Shown: one piece after another, positions 34,016 to 42,427 of the stretch
How the letters are laid out: each line of letters starts with the position of its first letter
Position numbering within the stretch: the first letter of the stretch is position 1
Source: Zavarzinia marina
GTDB lineage: Bacteria; Pseudomonadota; Alphaproteobacteria; Zavarziniales; Zavarziniaceae
DNA: 64,000 nt
Reading direction: 5' to 3'
Assembly (NCBI RefSeq): GCF_021568905.1
Contig: NZ_JAKGSB010000007.1
Span: 101,039-165,038, forward strand
Translations under genes and position numbers: made by a program
Notes under the pieces: generated by a model
The model's database searches: none
What the model was told of the DNA's origin: nothing
What the model saw: only the letters and a program-made list of their open reading frames with translations

Positions 34016-34807
34016 ATGGGCCACGTTCTCTCGCCCGGCGAGCGCGCGCTGAAGGCGCCCGGCGCCGGCGGCGTGCGCGTTCTCGGCGGCGTCGATCCGC
34101 GCGCCCGCATCCTGGGGGCCGTGCTCTTCGCCGTGGTCACGGTGTCCTGCAACCGGATCCCGGTGCTGGTGCTGGCGCTCGCCTTCGCCGTCGGCGCCAT
34201 GGTGCTGGCGGGCCTGGCGCCGCGCCGGACCCTGAAGCGCATGGCGACGATGGACGGTTTCATCATCTTCATGCTGGTCCTGCTGCCCTTCACGGTGAAG
34301 GGCCAGGCGCTCTTCACGCTCTGGGGTTTCGAAGCCAGCCGGGAAGGCATGATGCAGGCCGTGACCATCGGCCTGAAGGCCAATGCCGTCATCCTGGCGC
34401 TGATGGTGCTGGTCGGGACGATGGAGCCGGTGACCCTGGGCCACGCCCTGCACCGGCTGCGGGTGCCGGCGCCCCTGGTCCATCTGCTGCTCTTCACCGT
34501 CCGCTATGTCGAGGTGCTGCACGCGGAATATCTGCGCCTGCGCCAGGCCATGAAGGCGCGGGGCTTTCGCCCCGGCAACAGCCTCCATACCTGGCGCAGC
34601 TTCGGCTATCTGATCGGCATGATGCTGGTGCGCGCCGTCGAGCGTTCGGAACGGATCCTGGGCGCCATGAAATGCCGGGGTTTCACCGGCGCCATCCCCC
34701 TGCTGGCCCATCTTTCGTTCACGCGGCGCGACGGCGTCTTCGCCCTGGTACTCGGCGGGATCGCCGCATCGCTCGTCGCCCTGGAAAGCACTCATGTCCT
34801 GCTTTGA
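34016..34807 (+). CDS. cbiQ: ECF transporter transmembrane component CbiQ
   Basis: 263 residues from the ATG at 34016. Several membrane helices and the two coupling motifs of EcfT proteins: RLRQAMKARGFRPG and ERILGAMKCRGFTG (A-R-G type). It links CbiM to the ATPase CbiO. Confidence 0.93.
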   Translation: MGHVLSPGERALKAPGAGGVRVLGGVDPRARILGAVLFAVVTVSCNRIPVLVLALAFAVGAMVLAGLAPRRTLKRMATMDGFIIFMLVLLPFTVKGQALFTLWGFEASREGMMQAVTIGLKANAVILALMVLVGTMEPVTLGHALHRLRVPAPLVHLLLFTVRYVEVLHAEYLRLRQAMKARGFRPGNSLHTWRSFGYLIGMMLVRAVERSERILGAMKCRGFTGAIPLLAHLSFTRRDGVFALVLGGIAASLVALESTHVLL

Positions 34808-35438
34808 CCTCGCCGGCATCGGCTTCGCCTATCCGGGCCAGCCGCCCATACTCGACGGCGCCGCCCTCACCCTGGCGCCGGGCGAGCGTCTGTGCATCGC
34901 CGGCCCCAACGGCGCCGGCAAATCGACCCTGCTGAAGATCATGGTCGGCCTGCTGAAACCGACGTCCGGCCGCGTCACCGCCTTCGGCGCGGAACGCCGC
35001 GAGGAACAGGATTTCCACGAGGTGCGGCGCCGCGCCGGCCTCGTGTTCCAGGATGCGGACGATCAATTGTTCTGCCCGACGGTCGCGGAGGACATCGCCT
35101 TCGGCCCCCTCAACCTCGGCAAATCGCGGGCGGAAGCACTCACCATCGTGGAGGCGGTACTCGCCCGGCTCGACCTCCGGCACCTGCGCGACCGGATCAC
35201 CCATCGCCTTTCGGGCGGCGAGAAGCGCCTCGTCACCCTGGCTTCGGTGCTGGCCATGGAGCCCGACGTCCTTCTCCTCGACGAGCCGACCAATGCCCTC
35301 GACGAGCGGAACGAAGCCCGCCTGATCGAGATCCTCCTGTCCCTGCCCCAGGCCATGGTCGTGGTCTCCCACGATGCCGACTTCCGCCATTCGATCGCGA
35401 CGCGGAACCTTCGCCTGAAGGACGGCCGTCTGGCCTGA
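34794..35438 (+). CDS. cbiO: ECF transporter ATPase CbiO
   Basis: 214 residues, somewhat short for CbiO (often 240-280). Walker A GPNGAGKST, Q-loop FQDADDQLF, signature LSGGEKRLV, Walker B VLLLDEPTNALD, switch His VVSHD. The typical C-terminal extension is missing. Start overlaps cbiQ by 14 bp; a terminator follows 35 bp after the stop. Confidence 0.94.
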   Translation: MSCFDLAGIGFAYPGQPPILDGAALTLAPGERLCIAGPNGAGKSTLLKIMVGLLKPTSGRVTAFGAERREEQDFHEVRRRAGLVFQDADDQLFCPTVAEDIAFGPLNLGKSRAEALTIVEAVLARLDLRHLRDRITHRLSGGEKRLVTLASVLAMEPDVLLLDEPTNALDERNEARLIEILLSLPQAMVVVSHDADFRHSIATRNLRLKDGRLA

Positions 35439-35473
35439 GAAGCAAAAACTCCCCTGTCCGCTCGCCGAACATC

Positions 35474-35495
35474 AAGACCCGACTCCGGGTCTTTC
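35474..35495 (+). terminator. terminator of the cobalt importer operon
   Basis: AAGACCCG-ACTC-CGGGTCTTTCC: 8-bp stem, 4-base loop, short T-run, 36 bp after the cbiO stop. Confidence 0.7.
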
Positions 35496-35498
35496 CAT

Positions 35499-35515
35499 AT
35501 CCCCTCCAGGGGGAT
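35499..35515. promoter_or_regulatory. CsoR/RcnR-type operator-like dyad
   Basis: ATCCCC-TCCAG-GGGGAT, 12 bp before the start of the broken regulator gene at 35527. G/C-tract dyads flanked by AT are typical operators of CsoR/RcnR/FrmR regulators (family knowledge). Confidence 0.45.
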
Positions 35516-35526
35516 GGGATCGGTGC

Positions 35527-35730
35527 ATTAAGCACGAAAGCCATGTCGACGTCGCCAAGCGGCTGAAGCGGTCCGAGGGCCGTTTGCGCAAGGTGATCCG
35601 CATGATTGAGGACGGCCGTCCCTGCACGGAACTCGCCCTATGGATGATAACAAGCCTGTGTCGAGTGCGTTGGGCCGTTCCTGGACGACTTGCGGGCGAT
35701 TGCCGGGGGCGACAGGCAGACGGTCGATAG
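35527..35730 (+). pseudogene. metal-sensing CsoR/RcnR/FrmR-family regulator, broken
   Basis: Bases 35530-35637 encode HVDVAKRLKRSEGRLRKVI and RMIEDGRPCTELA, the N-terminal helix and Cys region of CsoR/RcnR proteins. After a gap and +1 shift, CVECVGPFLDDLRAIAGG (from about 35656) matches the C-terminal helix. The middle segment with the second-helix metal ligands is missing, a stop lies between the parts, and the start codon position reads ATT. Clearly non-functional. Its place after cbiMNQO suggests that it once controlled cobalt or nickel genes. The other ~150 bp before the AraC gene show nothing. Confidence 0.72.
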
Positions 35731-35887
35731 GCGCTTCATGACGATCCCCGGACGTAATTCGTCCTGCTCGTCGATCCCTTCACCGTCTGCGCAAGTCTTG
35801 GTGATGGGCTCGAACCCCAGCCCTTCGCATGAAGCGGCGCGATCTGCCGACTAACAGCGTTGCTGCTCGTGCGGTTCGACGTATGTG

Positions 35888-36907
35888 TCATCCGTCGCCG
35901 CGATAGCCGGTCGGTGTCTGGCCGGTCATGCGCTTGAACGCGCGGGCGAAGCTGGCCGCGCTTTCGAAGCCTGAACGGCGGGCGATTTCGGCAATCGGCA
36001 GGTGGCCTTCGGCAAGGAGAAGTTCGGCGAAGGCCGTGCCGACTTCGGCGCGGAGTTGAGGCAGGGTGGTTCCCTCGTCGGCGAGGCGGCGGCTGAAGGT
36101 TCGGAGCGACAGGGCCAGCGCCTCGGCGATCTCGGCGGCATCGATGGCGCGGCCGGCTTCGATCGCAGCCTGCAGCCGGTTGCGGGCGGCGGCTGTCACG
36201 GGCTTGTGCGGGGCCTGCTGGCGGCGCTGGTGTTCCAGCGTCTCCCGCATCAGGAGGCGCGATGTTCGGCTGGGGGCGATCAGCGGAATGGCGAGGTCGC
36301 CGGCCCCCAGGACCAATTGGGTCACGGGGGCGTCGAAGGTGAAATCGGCGCCGAGGGCTTCGCCGTAGAGCCGTGCCGTGTCGGGACCATCGGGGGCGTG
36401 ACGGAAATGGACCTCGATACGCGGCGGCCGCGCGAGGAAGGGCCCGATCTTGAGAAAGGTGCAGACCACCGCCTCGGTCAGCAGGCGATTGGCCGGACCG
36501 AAATCGCAGACCTGCTCGAAGGTGACATGGATGCGCCGCCCGCGCGTGTGCCGACGGATCGCGAAAGCCGGCATGATCAGCGGATGATAGTCCAGCCCGG
36601 CGGCCAGGGCGTCGCCCAGGGTCTGGGAGGTCACGGCCAGCATGCCGACCGGCCCGTGGATGGTCAGCGGGAAATGCGCCATCAAAAGCAGTGTCGGCAT
36701 GTCACCGGGCGGGCAATGCCCGATGAAGATCGTCATGAGGTCCAGCAATTGCCGGCCCGAGATCGTCTGCCCGGTCTTGAAGGCTTGCGCGGCCGTGATC
36801 CCGCAGCGCCGGTAGACCGCTTGCAGATCGAGGCCGACCGCCGGCAGCAGGGATTGGACGATTTCCAGATATTGGGCCGGAAAGGCGATATCTCTCGGGT
36901 CTTTCAT
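35888..36907 (-). CDS. AraC-family regulator with arabinose-binding-like domain
   Basis: 339 residues from the ATG at 36907. The N-terminal ~200 residues are the variable ligand domain (Arabinose_bd type, as in OruR/ArgR-like regulators). The C-terminal two helix-turn-helix region is LSLRTFSRRLADEGTTLPQL and PIAEIARRSGFESAASFARAF followed by GQTPTGYR, the AraC signature. It is likely the regulator of one of the neighbouring minus-strand catabolic units; ligand unknown. Confidence 0.9.
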   Translation of the reverse strand: MKDPRDIAFPAQYLEIVQSLLPAVGLDLQAVYRRCGITAAQAFKTGQTISGRQLLDLMTIFIGHCPPGDMPTLLLMAHFPLTIHGPVGMLAVTSQTLGDALAAGLDYHPLIMPAFAIRRHTRGRRIHVTFEQVCDFGPANRLLTEAVVCTFLKIGPFLARPPRIEVHFRHAPDGPDTARLYGEALGADFTFDAPVTQLVLGAGDLAIPLIAPSRTSRLLMRETLEHQRRQQAPHKPVTAAARNRLQAAIEAGRAIDAAEIAEALALSLRTFSRRLADEGTTLPQLRAEVGTAFAELLLAEGHLPIAEIARRSGFESAASFARAFKRMTGQTPTGYRGDG

Positions 36908-36932
36908 CCTGTTCTCTGCATGGCGCGCGATT

Positions 36933-38516
36933 TCAGCGCGCGACCCTCTCCCGCGTCGCCTGTCCATAGATGCTGTAGGCGAAGCCGGCGAACAGCAAGA
37001 TGCCCTCCGAATAGGTGGCCAGACGATAGAGATGCCCCGTCTCGACATAGGATGCGGGAATACCGACCATCCCCCAGACCGGCAGAAGCGCGTAGAGGGC
37101 CGGCGGCCCGATCAGGCACAGGACCGCGAACAGGCACCATTCACGTGCGAAGCTCTGCCATCCCATCGCCAGGGCAAGGGCGACGAGGGCGGAAAAAACG
37201 AGGGCCGCAGTCCCGGCGAAAGCCCAGGTGGCGCCGCCGGCCAGGGTGGCGAAACTGGGCAGGCCCATGGCGATGCCCCAGCGCAGCATGGTGGCGCCGG
37301 CGATGGCGCTAGCGATGGCCAGGCCATAGCCGGCGGCCCGGCCGACCGCACGCCCCTGGACGAGGCCCGCGTGGAGGATATGAGCGCCGATCAGCAGGCC
37401 CGCCACCGTGGCACCGGTGAAGATCAGGCGGAACGGCCCGTCGGCGCCGATCACGGCCGCATCCAGGGCGACGACGCCGGGCGGGACGAGCCCCCGCCCT
37501 GCCTCGAAGTTCGAGAGGCCCGGCGCTATGGCGAAATGCTGTACCGCGGCCACGGCCGCCAGCAATGCGCCCGCGATCAGCCCGCCCGCCAGCCAGGGAC
37601 CGGCCGCCGCCAGCCCGGGAAACTCCGCCATGGCCTTGCGCAGCGGCTCCACGCCCAGCGGCTTCGCCTGCAGGCGGGTGACGGTGAAGATGCCGTAGGA
37701 CGCCAGGAAGCAGAACGGCAGGAGCCAGGCCGTGCCGGCGTAATTGGCTTCGAGCTGGCGCAGGTCCGGCCCCATGAGGCCGACCAGCACCCAGAAATAG
37801 CGGGTGAAAGGTGCCGTCAGCAGGAAGCCGTAGCTGATCGCCATATAGGCCTGGTGCTGCGGGATCTGACGGCGCCAGAGGTGGAGCATGGCGAGCCACA
37901 GGCTGGCCAGCGTCCCGACCGCGAGGATCCAGAGACCGACGGTGAAGGTCAGTTCGTCGTACATCCGGGCGACGGGAGTCATGGTCATATAGACCATGGC
38001 GGTCACCATGCCGATGCTGGCACCGATCAGATAGACGAAGCCGAAGCCCCGGTGCCAGCGCGGGAAGCGCCGGCGGAAGGCCGGCCAGAACTGGAGCGCG
38101 CCGAACAGCATGGCGAGCCCGCCGACCACATTGTGCACCGAGAGGACATAGGCGTTGGCCGCCGGCATTTCGGCGTAGTGGATCAGGGGTTCGCTCAACC
38201 CCTGTTCGCCATAGGCGAAGCGGGGCGAGGTCGCCTCGGCGACCAGGGCAAGGCCGAGGCCGGAGTGTTCGATGACGCCCGCGTTCGCCGCCGCGTCGTC
38301 ACCGCTTTCCGCCGCCTCGACCATCATGCGGCGCTGCGCGGCGATATCCGCGTTCTCGGCCCCGCTGAAGTTCACCAGCCCCATGTCGATGGCGACGATG
38401 CCGTAGGCGCCGACGAAAAGCGCGAGGAATGCCGCGAGCCCGCGCAACGTCCAGAGACGAAGCGCCGCCATCCGGACGGCGCCGCCCGACGACAGGGTGT
38501 TGTGTGCCAGTGACAT
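36933..38516 (-). CDS. DUF2306-containing membrane protein
   Basis: 527 residues with about 12-13 hydrophobic helices. The first half carries the DUF2306 pattern: HNVVGGLAMLFGALQFWPAFRRR, PRWHRGFGFVYLIGA, RRQIPQHQAYMAISYGF, with conserved His residues inside helices that could hold haem or metal. The second half is a further set of helices with no motif I recognise. Function unknown. Ends 25 bp upstream of the AraC start. Confidence 0.75.
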   Translation of the reverse strand: MSLAHNTLSSGGAVRMAALRLWTLRGLAAFLALFVGAYGIVAIDMGLVNFSGAENADIAAQRRMMVEAAESGDDAAANAGVIEHSGLGLALVAEATSPRFAYGEQGLSEPLIHYAEMPAANAYVLSVHNVVGGLAMLFGALQFWPAFRRRFPRWHRGFGFVYLIGASIGMVTAMVYMTMTPVARMYDELTFTVGLWILAVGTLASLWLAMLHLWRRQIPQHQAYMAISYGFLLTAPFTRYFWVLVGLMGPDLRQLEANYAGTAWLLPFCFLASYGIFTVTRLQAKPLGVEPLRKAMAEFPGLAAAGPWLAGGLIAGALLAAVAAVQHFAIAPGLSNFEAGRGLVPPGVVALDAAVIGADGPFRLIFTGATVAGLLIGAHILHAGLVQGRAVGRAAGYGLAIASAIAGATMLRWGIAMGLPSFATLAGGATWAFAGTAALVFSALVALALAMGWQSFAREWCLFAVLCLIGPPALYALLPVWGMVGIPASYVETGHLYRLATYSEGILLFAGFAYSIYGQATRERVAR

Positions 38517-38619
38517 CGCGAATATCCGCCCATTGCCTGAACCAAGGCGTCAAACGATAGACGGGCGGGCCATGCCTGAATGGCCAAGGCGATGCCGGAT
38601 CCGCCAAAATGCTCGCGCG

Positions 38620-39486
38620 TCAGGCGGCCGCCGCGGCCAGGGCCTCGGCCGCTTCCAGCGGATCGCCGGTCCGGGCGTAGACCTCCAGCCATTTGGCGTA
38701 ATTGCGCATCGGCGGCTGCTTCAGCGGGTGAAATCCGGGGACCAGATAGGCGCCGGCTTTCGACATCAAGGGCCCGAAGAGCCTGACGAGCCAGGGGATA
38801 TTCGTGATCTGCAGGGTCCAGCGCCGGCGCGCCGACAATCCGTCGGCCTTCATCATGGCATGCGGCGCGCGGAACATGACGTCGATCAGATCGCGGCTCA
38901 GGTAAAGGATGGCCCAGGCCCGCTTGACATAGCCGACCTTGGCGACCTTCTGCATCACGTCGAAGGCGACCGCCCGATGCTCCATCTCCTCGATGGCATG
39001 CCAGGCCAGCAGCGCCCGCATGCGGTGGTCGGCGTCAGCCATGACCCATTTCTTGTCGAAGAAACATTCGGCCATCATCGCCGTGAAATGTTCGGCGGCG
39101 GCGGTCAGCGCGACATTGAATTCGGGCGAGAATCTTTCCGAGCGACGCTTCAGCCGGCCGGTGATGGGCGCGATGATCCTGGCGAGCGGAACGCCGCCGG
39201 CTTCGATCATGCGGTTGTACTGCTCGTGGACCAGGCCATGCTGCCCCTCCTGGCGCGAGAACCGCCGCACGTCCTCGGCGAGGGCGGGATCGTCGATCCC
39301 TTTCCGGAAGGCGACGACGCTGGCGATGAAATAGCGTTCGCCGTCGGGAAAGGTCGACTGCATCGAATCGAACAGGCGCGTCTTATAGGGATTGCCGCCC
39401 CACCAGAAGCGCGGGACCGATGTGTCGAGCCCGAAGTCCAGGTTCTCGCGCGGGATGATCTCGTTCGTGAAGTGCCGGCGTGCCAT
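38620..39486 (-). CDS. metal-dependent hydrolase-like (PF10118-type) diiron protein
   Basis: 288 residues from the ATG at 39486 (AAGGAAG site). Ferritin-like helical pattern with likely ligands: Glu/His in RQEGQHGLVHEQYN, Glu in AAAEHFTAMMAE, and HAIEEMEHRAVAFD. This family is annotated as predicted metal-dependent hydrolase and often sits in fatty acid or steroid catabolic loci. Reaction not known. It lies downstream of the acyl-CoA dehydrogenase gene, 111 bp apart. Confidence 0.78.
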   Translation of the reverse strand: MARRHFTNEIIPRENLDFGLDTSVPRFWWGGNPYKTRLFDSMQSTFPDGERYFIASVVAFRKGIDDPALAEDVRRFSRQEGQHGLVHEQYNRMIEAGGVPLARIIAPITGRLKRRSERFSPEFNVALTAAAEHFTAMMAECFFDKKWVMADADHRMRALLAWHAIEEMEHRAVAFDVMQKVAKVGYVKRAWAILYLSRDLIDVMFRAPHAMMKADGLSARRRWTLQITNIPWLVRLFGPLMSKAGAYLVPGFHPLKQPPMRNYAKWLEVYARTGDPLEAAEALAAAAA

Positions 39487-39597
39487 TTTGGTCTTCCTTC
39501 TCCGGTTTTGAACGGTTGCGCCGCATGTGGTCTCCCGGCGCCCAGGCGTGACCGGCGGGCGCGCCGCGCAATGGCGCCCGCCGGCCACGCGACCGCG

Positions 39598-40836
39598 TCA
39601 GGCGAGGCCGGACGCGGAAAGCGGGTCCCACCCCTCGGCCGACAGTATGCCCTGAAGCTGCCGGCGGCGGACGCTGATGTTGCCGCCCTCGAAGATGGGG
39701 TAGGCGATGGCGTTGAGCAGGTGATGGATGAGCGGGAACGCCTTGTTGTACGACTGGACGCCGACCACCTGGATCAGCTTGTGGATCACGTCGACCGCGG
39801 TCTCGGACCCGAAGACCTTGGCGTGCAGCGCCAGTTCCAGCCCGGCGCCGTCACCGGACGCGACGGCATCGAGTGCGCGCCAGGACAGGAGCCGTGTCGC
39901 CTCGATCCTTCCCTTGGCCTCGCTGAGCAGATCGGCGACGGGGCGATGGGCGATGATCGGCACGCCGCCGCCGCGCGTCTGTTCCTTGGCGAAACGGAAG
40001 GCGATGTCGAAGGCGGCGCGCATGGTGCCCGTCGCCATCACCCCGACGGCGGCCGAACTGGCAGTGAAGGCCAGATACGCCAGGTCGGGCCCCTGCCCTT
40101 CCTCTCCGATCAGATTGGCCTTGGGCACGCGGACGCCCTTCAGCCGGATCGTCTGCGTCAGGTGACCGCGCAGGCCCGGCATGTCGATCGTCTCGAGAAC
40201 CTCCAGATTGTCGGCCGTGAAATGCGCCTTCTCCACACCGATCAGGGAGACGCCGCCCGGGGTGCGGGCGACGACGGTCATGAATTCGGGACCCGTGCCG
40301 TCCCAACCGCCGAGGTTGGCCGACCATTGCTTGTCGCCGGAGATGACCCATTCGTCACCGTCCGGCACGGCCGTCGTCCGAATACCTTCCGCAGGCGCCG
40401 GGGCGGCGAAATTCGCGGTGCCCGCCGGCTCGGACAGGGCCATGACCGCCTGGGGGGCGCCGTCGTCGGCCAGGAACGGCACCAGGAAGCGCTGCATCTG
40501 TTCCGGCGTGCCGCCGAAATAGACCGGCGTCAGCGCCAGCAGCACGCCGCCGAGGCTGGCGACGAAATCCGGCATGACGGCCGCCAGTTCCTCGGTGACG
40601 ATCGCCGCGTCGATGCCGCTGCCCATGGTGCCGCCGCAGAATTCCGGGATCATGCCCTTGATCAGGCCCGCCTTCACGGCCGCCTCATGCGCCGGTTTCA
40701 CGAGGAGCGCCGCCTCGAAGGGATCGGCGGTTTCGCGGACCCGCTCGACCAGGGGGGCGAGATGGGCCTGGGCGAAGGCCCGCGCCTGGTCCCTGCGTTG
40801 GATCTGCTCGGGCGTGAGGGTGAATCCGATGGCCAT
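39598..40836 (-). CDS. acyl-CoA dehydrogenase
   Basis: 412 residues, acyl-CoA dehydrogenase fold. MALSEPAGTANF (FAD/acyl-CoA binding), WVISGDKQWSANLG, and the C-terminal PIFEGGNISVRRRQL, where Glu corresponds to the catalytic base of the family (usually in YEG). It oxidises an acyl-CoA to the enoyl-CoA, passing electrons to ETF. Side-chain chemistry cannot be told from sequence. Confidence 0.9.
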   Translation of the reverse strand: MAIGFTLTPEQIQRRDQARAFAQAHLAPLVERVRETADPFEAALLVKPAHEAAVKAGLIKGMIPEFCGGTMGSGIDAAIVTEELAAVMPDFVASLGGVLLALTPVYFGGTPEQMQRFLVPFLADDGAPQAVMALSEPAGTANFAAPAPAEGIRTTAVPDGDEWVISGDKQWSANLGGWDGTGPEFMTVVARTPGGVSLIGVEKAHFTADNLEVLETIDMPGLRGHLTQTIRLKGVRVPKANLIGEEGQGPDLAYLAFTASSAAVGVMATGTMRAAFDIAFRFAKEQTRGGGVPIIAHRPVADLLSEAKGRIEATRLLSWRALDAVASGDGAGLELALHAKVFGSETAVDVIHKLIQVVGVQSYNKAFPLIHHLLNAIAYPIFEGGNISVRRRQLQGILSAEGWDPLSASGLA

Positions 40837-40896
40837 CTTGGGCTTCTCCTGGGGGGATGTCTCGTCGGGTTGCCGGGGTGAGGTCGGGCGATCCGC

Positions 40897-42180
40897 CTAG
40901 CCGGCGCGGAACTTGGGCAGGCCGATGTCGCCGCGCATGAAATTGCTGACCAGATAGAAGAGTGCCACCTTCAGGACGGACTCCTTCGGGCGTGCCTTGC
41001 CTTTCCGGGCGATCCGCATCAGCTGGTGGCTGTACCAGAGGATTTCCATCATCCGCGACCGATCGATCGCCCCGACGCCGGACAGTCGCGGCGAAACCTC
41101 GTGGAGAGGGTCCAACCCGTCCAGCAGGCGTCGGGGCACTTCGGGGTCGAGGCTGAGCAGGCGGGCGAGGCCGACCAGATCCATCGCACCGCTTTCCAGT
41201 CCCTCGGTCATGCCGCCGACGGTGCGGAAACCGCCCGTCACCATCAGCGGCACCGAGGTTTGCGCACGCAATTTTTCCGCAAAGGACAGGAAATAGGCTT
41301 CCCTGCGGCGCGTGCTGTCTTTTTTGGGCGTTTCCAGTCCCGTGAATGCCGGCGCCTCGTAAGAGCCGCCGGAAATTTCGACCATGTCGATGCCGGCCTC
41401 GGCGATCGCCAGGACGGCCTCCATGGCCTCGTCTTCGTCATAGCCGCCTTTCAGGAAGTCGGCCGAATTGAGCTTGATCCCCACCGGGTAATCCGACCCG
41501 ACGGCGGCGCGAATGGCGCCGTAAACCGCGAGCAGGAAGCGGCGGCGCCTTGCCGGCGTGCCGCCCCAATCGTCCTCGCGCCGGTTGTGATAGGGCGACA
41601 GAAACTGGCTGATCAGATAGCCGTGCGCGCCATGGATCTGCACGCCGCCGAAACCCGCCTCCTTGGCGATCCGCGCCGTCCGGGCGAAGCGCGCGATGAT
41701 GTCCTCGATCTCGTCGGGCCGGATCTCGCGCGGCATCGGGAAATAGGGCGCCAACTCGGGCTTGAAGGGGATCGCCGTCGGCGCGAGGTTTTCGGCGTTC
41801 AGACCGTTCATGGCCTGCTTGCCCGGATGATTGATCTGCATCCAGAGTTGGGTGCCGTTCAGGCTGCCGCGCCGGGCCCATTCGCGCAGGAATTCCATGT
41901 GGCGCTCGTCTTCGACGATCACATTGCCGGGTTCGCTGCGCGCCCGGCCGTCGATCATGACGTTGCCCGTGATGCTCAACCCCAGACCGCCCCGCGCCCA
42001 GGCTTCATAGAGCGGCAACAGCCAGCGCGACGGCGTGCCGATCTTGTCGCCCATCGACTCATGCATCGCCGCCTTGACGATGCGGTTCTTGAGAACCGTG
42101 CCCGTCTTCAGGGTCAGCGGCGCGGCGAGGCCAACGGCAGCGGAAGGGGTCTGTCCCAGGGCATGTGCGGATGTGGTCAT
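40897..42180 (-). CDS. NADH:flavin oxidoreductase, Old Yellow Enzyme family
   Basis: 427 residues from the ATG at 42180. FMN-binding TIM barrel: LKNRIVKAAMHESM near the N-terminus, GTQLWMQINHPGKQA, GAHGYLISQFLSPYHNRREDDWGG and VTGGFRTVGG. Without the Fe-S/flavodoxin extension of dienoyl-CoA reductases it is a single-domain enone reductase. It probably reduces an activated C=C bond of a catabolic intermediate. A repeated leader element lies 26 bp upstream. Confidence 0.9.
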   Translation of the reverse strand: MTTSAHALGQTPSAAVGLAAPLTLKTGTVLKNRIVKAAMHESMGDKIGTPSRWLLPLYEAWARGGLGLSITGNVMIDGRARSEPGNVIVEDERHMEFLREWARRGSLNGTQLWMQINHPGKQAMNGLNAENLAPTAIPFKPELAPYFPMPREIRPDEIEDIIARFARTARIAKEAGFGGVQIHGAHGYLISQFLSPYHNRREDDWGGTPARRRRFLLAVYGAIRAAVGSDYPVGIKLNSADFLKGGYDEDEAMEAVLAIAEAGIDMVEISGGSYEAPAFTGLETPKKDSTRRREAYFLSFAEKLRAQTSVPLMVTGGFRTVGGMTEGLESGAMDLVGLARLLSLDPEVPRRLLDGLDPLHEVSPRLSGVGAIDRSRMMEILWYSHQLMRIARKGKARPKESVLKVALFYLVSNFMRGDIGLPKFRAG

Positions 42181-42206
42181 GGAGCTCTGCCGATCTCGGG
42201 TTTCGC

Positions 42207-42299
42207 GAAAGGGCGACCCGGCCGACACTAGAGACGGCTCGAGCTCCTGACGAACGACGATTTCTTTCCCATGCATTAGCGGGACTTAAGCATCCGCCG
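42207..42299 (-). repeat. leader repeat, copy A (upstream of the OYE gene)
   Basis: 93 bp, about 80 per cent identical by eye to 46113-46204 in the same orientation. The best conserved core on the plus strand is TGACGAACGA.GATTTCTTTCCC followed by GCATTAGCGGGACTTAAG. Both copies lie upstream of minus-strand genes, pointing to a shared operator/promoter. Confidence 0.65.
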
Positions 42300-42326
42300 T
42301 CGATCGCTCCGCCAAGGCCGAGGACG

Positions 42327-42367
42327 AAAAAAATCCGGGGCGTCATGGGGAGAACTGACGCCCCGGA
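42327..42367 (-). terminator. terminator after the DUF1302 gene
   Basis: On the minus strand TCCGGGGCGTCA (42367-42356), 10-base loop, TGACGCCCCGGA (42345-42334), then a run of seven T. Strong intrinsic terminator for the DUF1329-DUF1302 unit. Confidence 0.85.
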
Positions 42368-42427
42368 GCAAGTGCCGCGCCCTATCACAGGAGGGGTCGG
42401 GCGCGGGTGAAAGGGAATGCCGACCGC

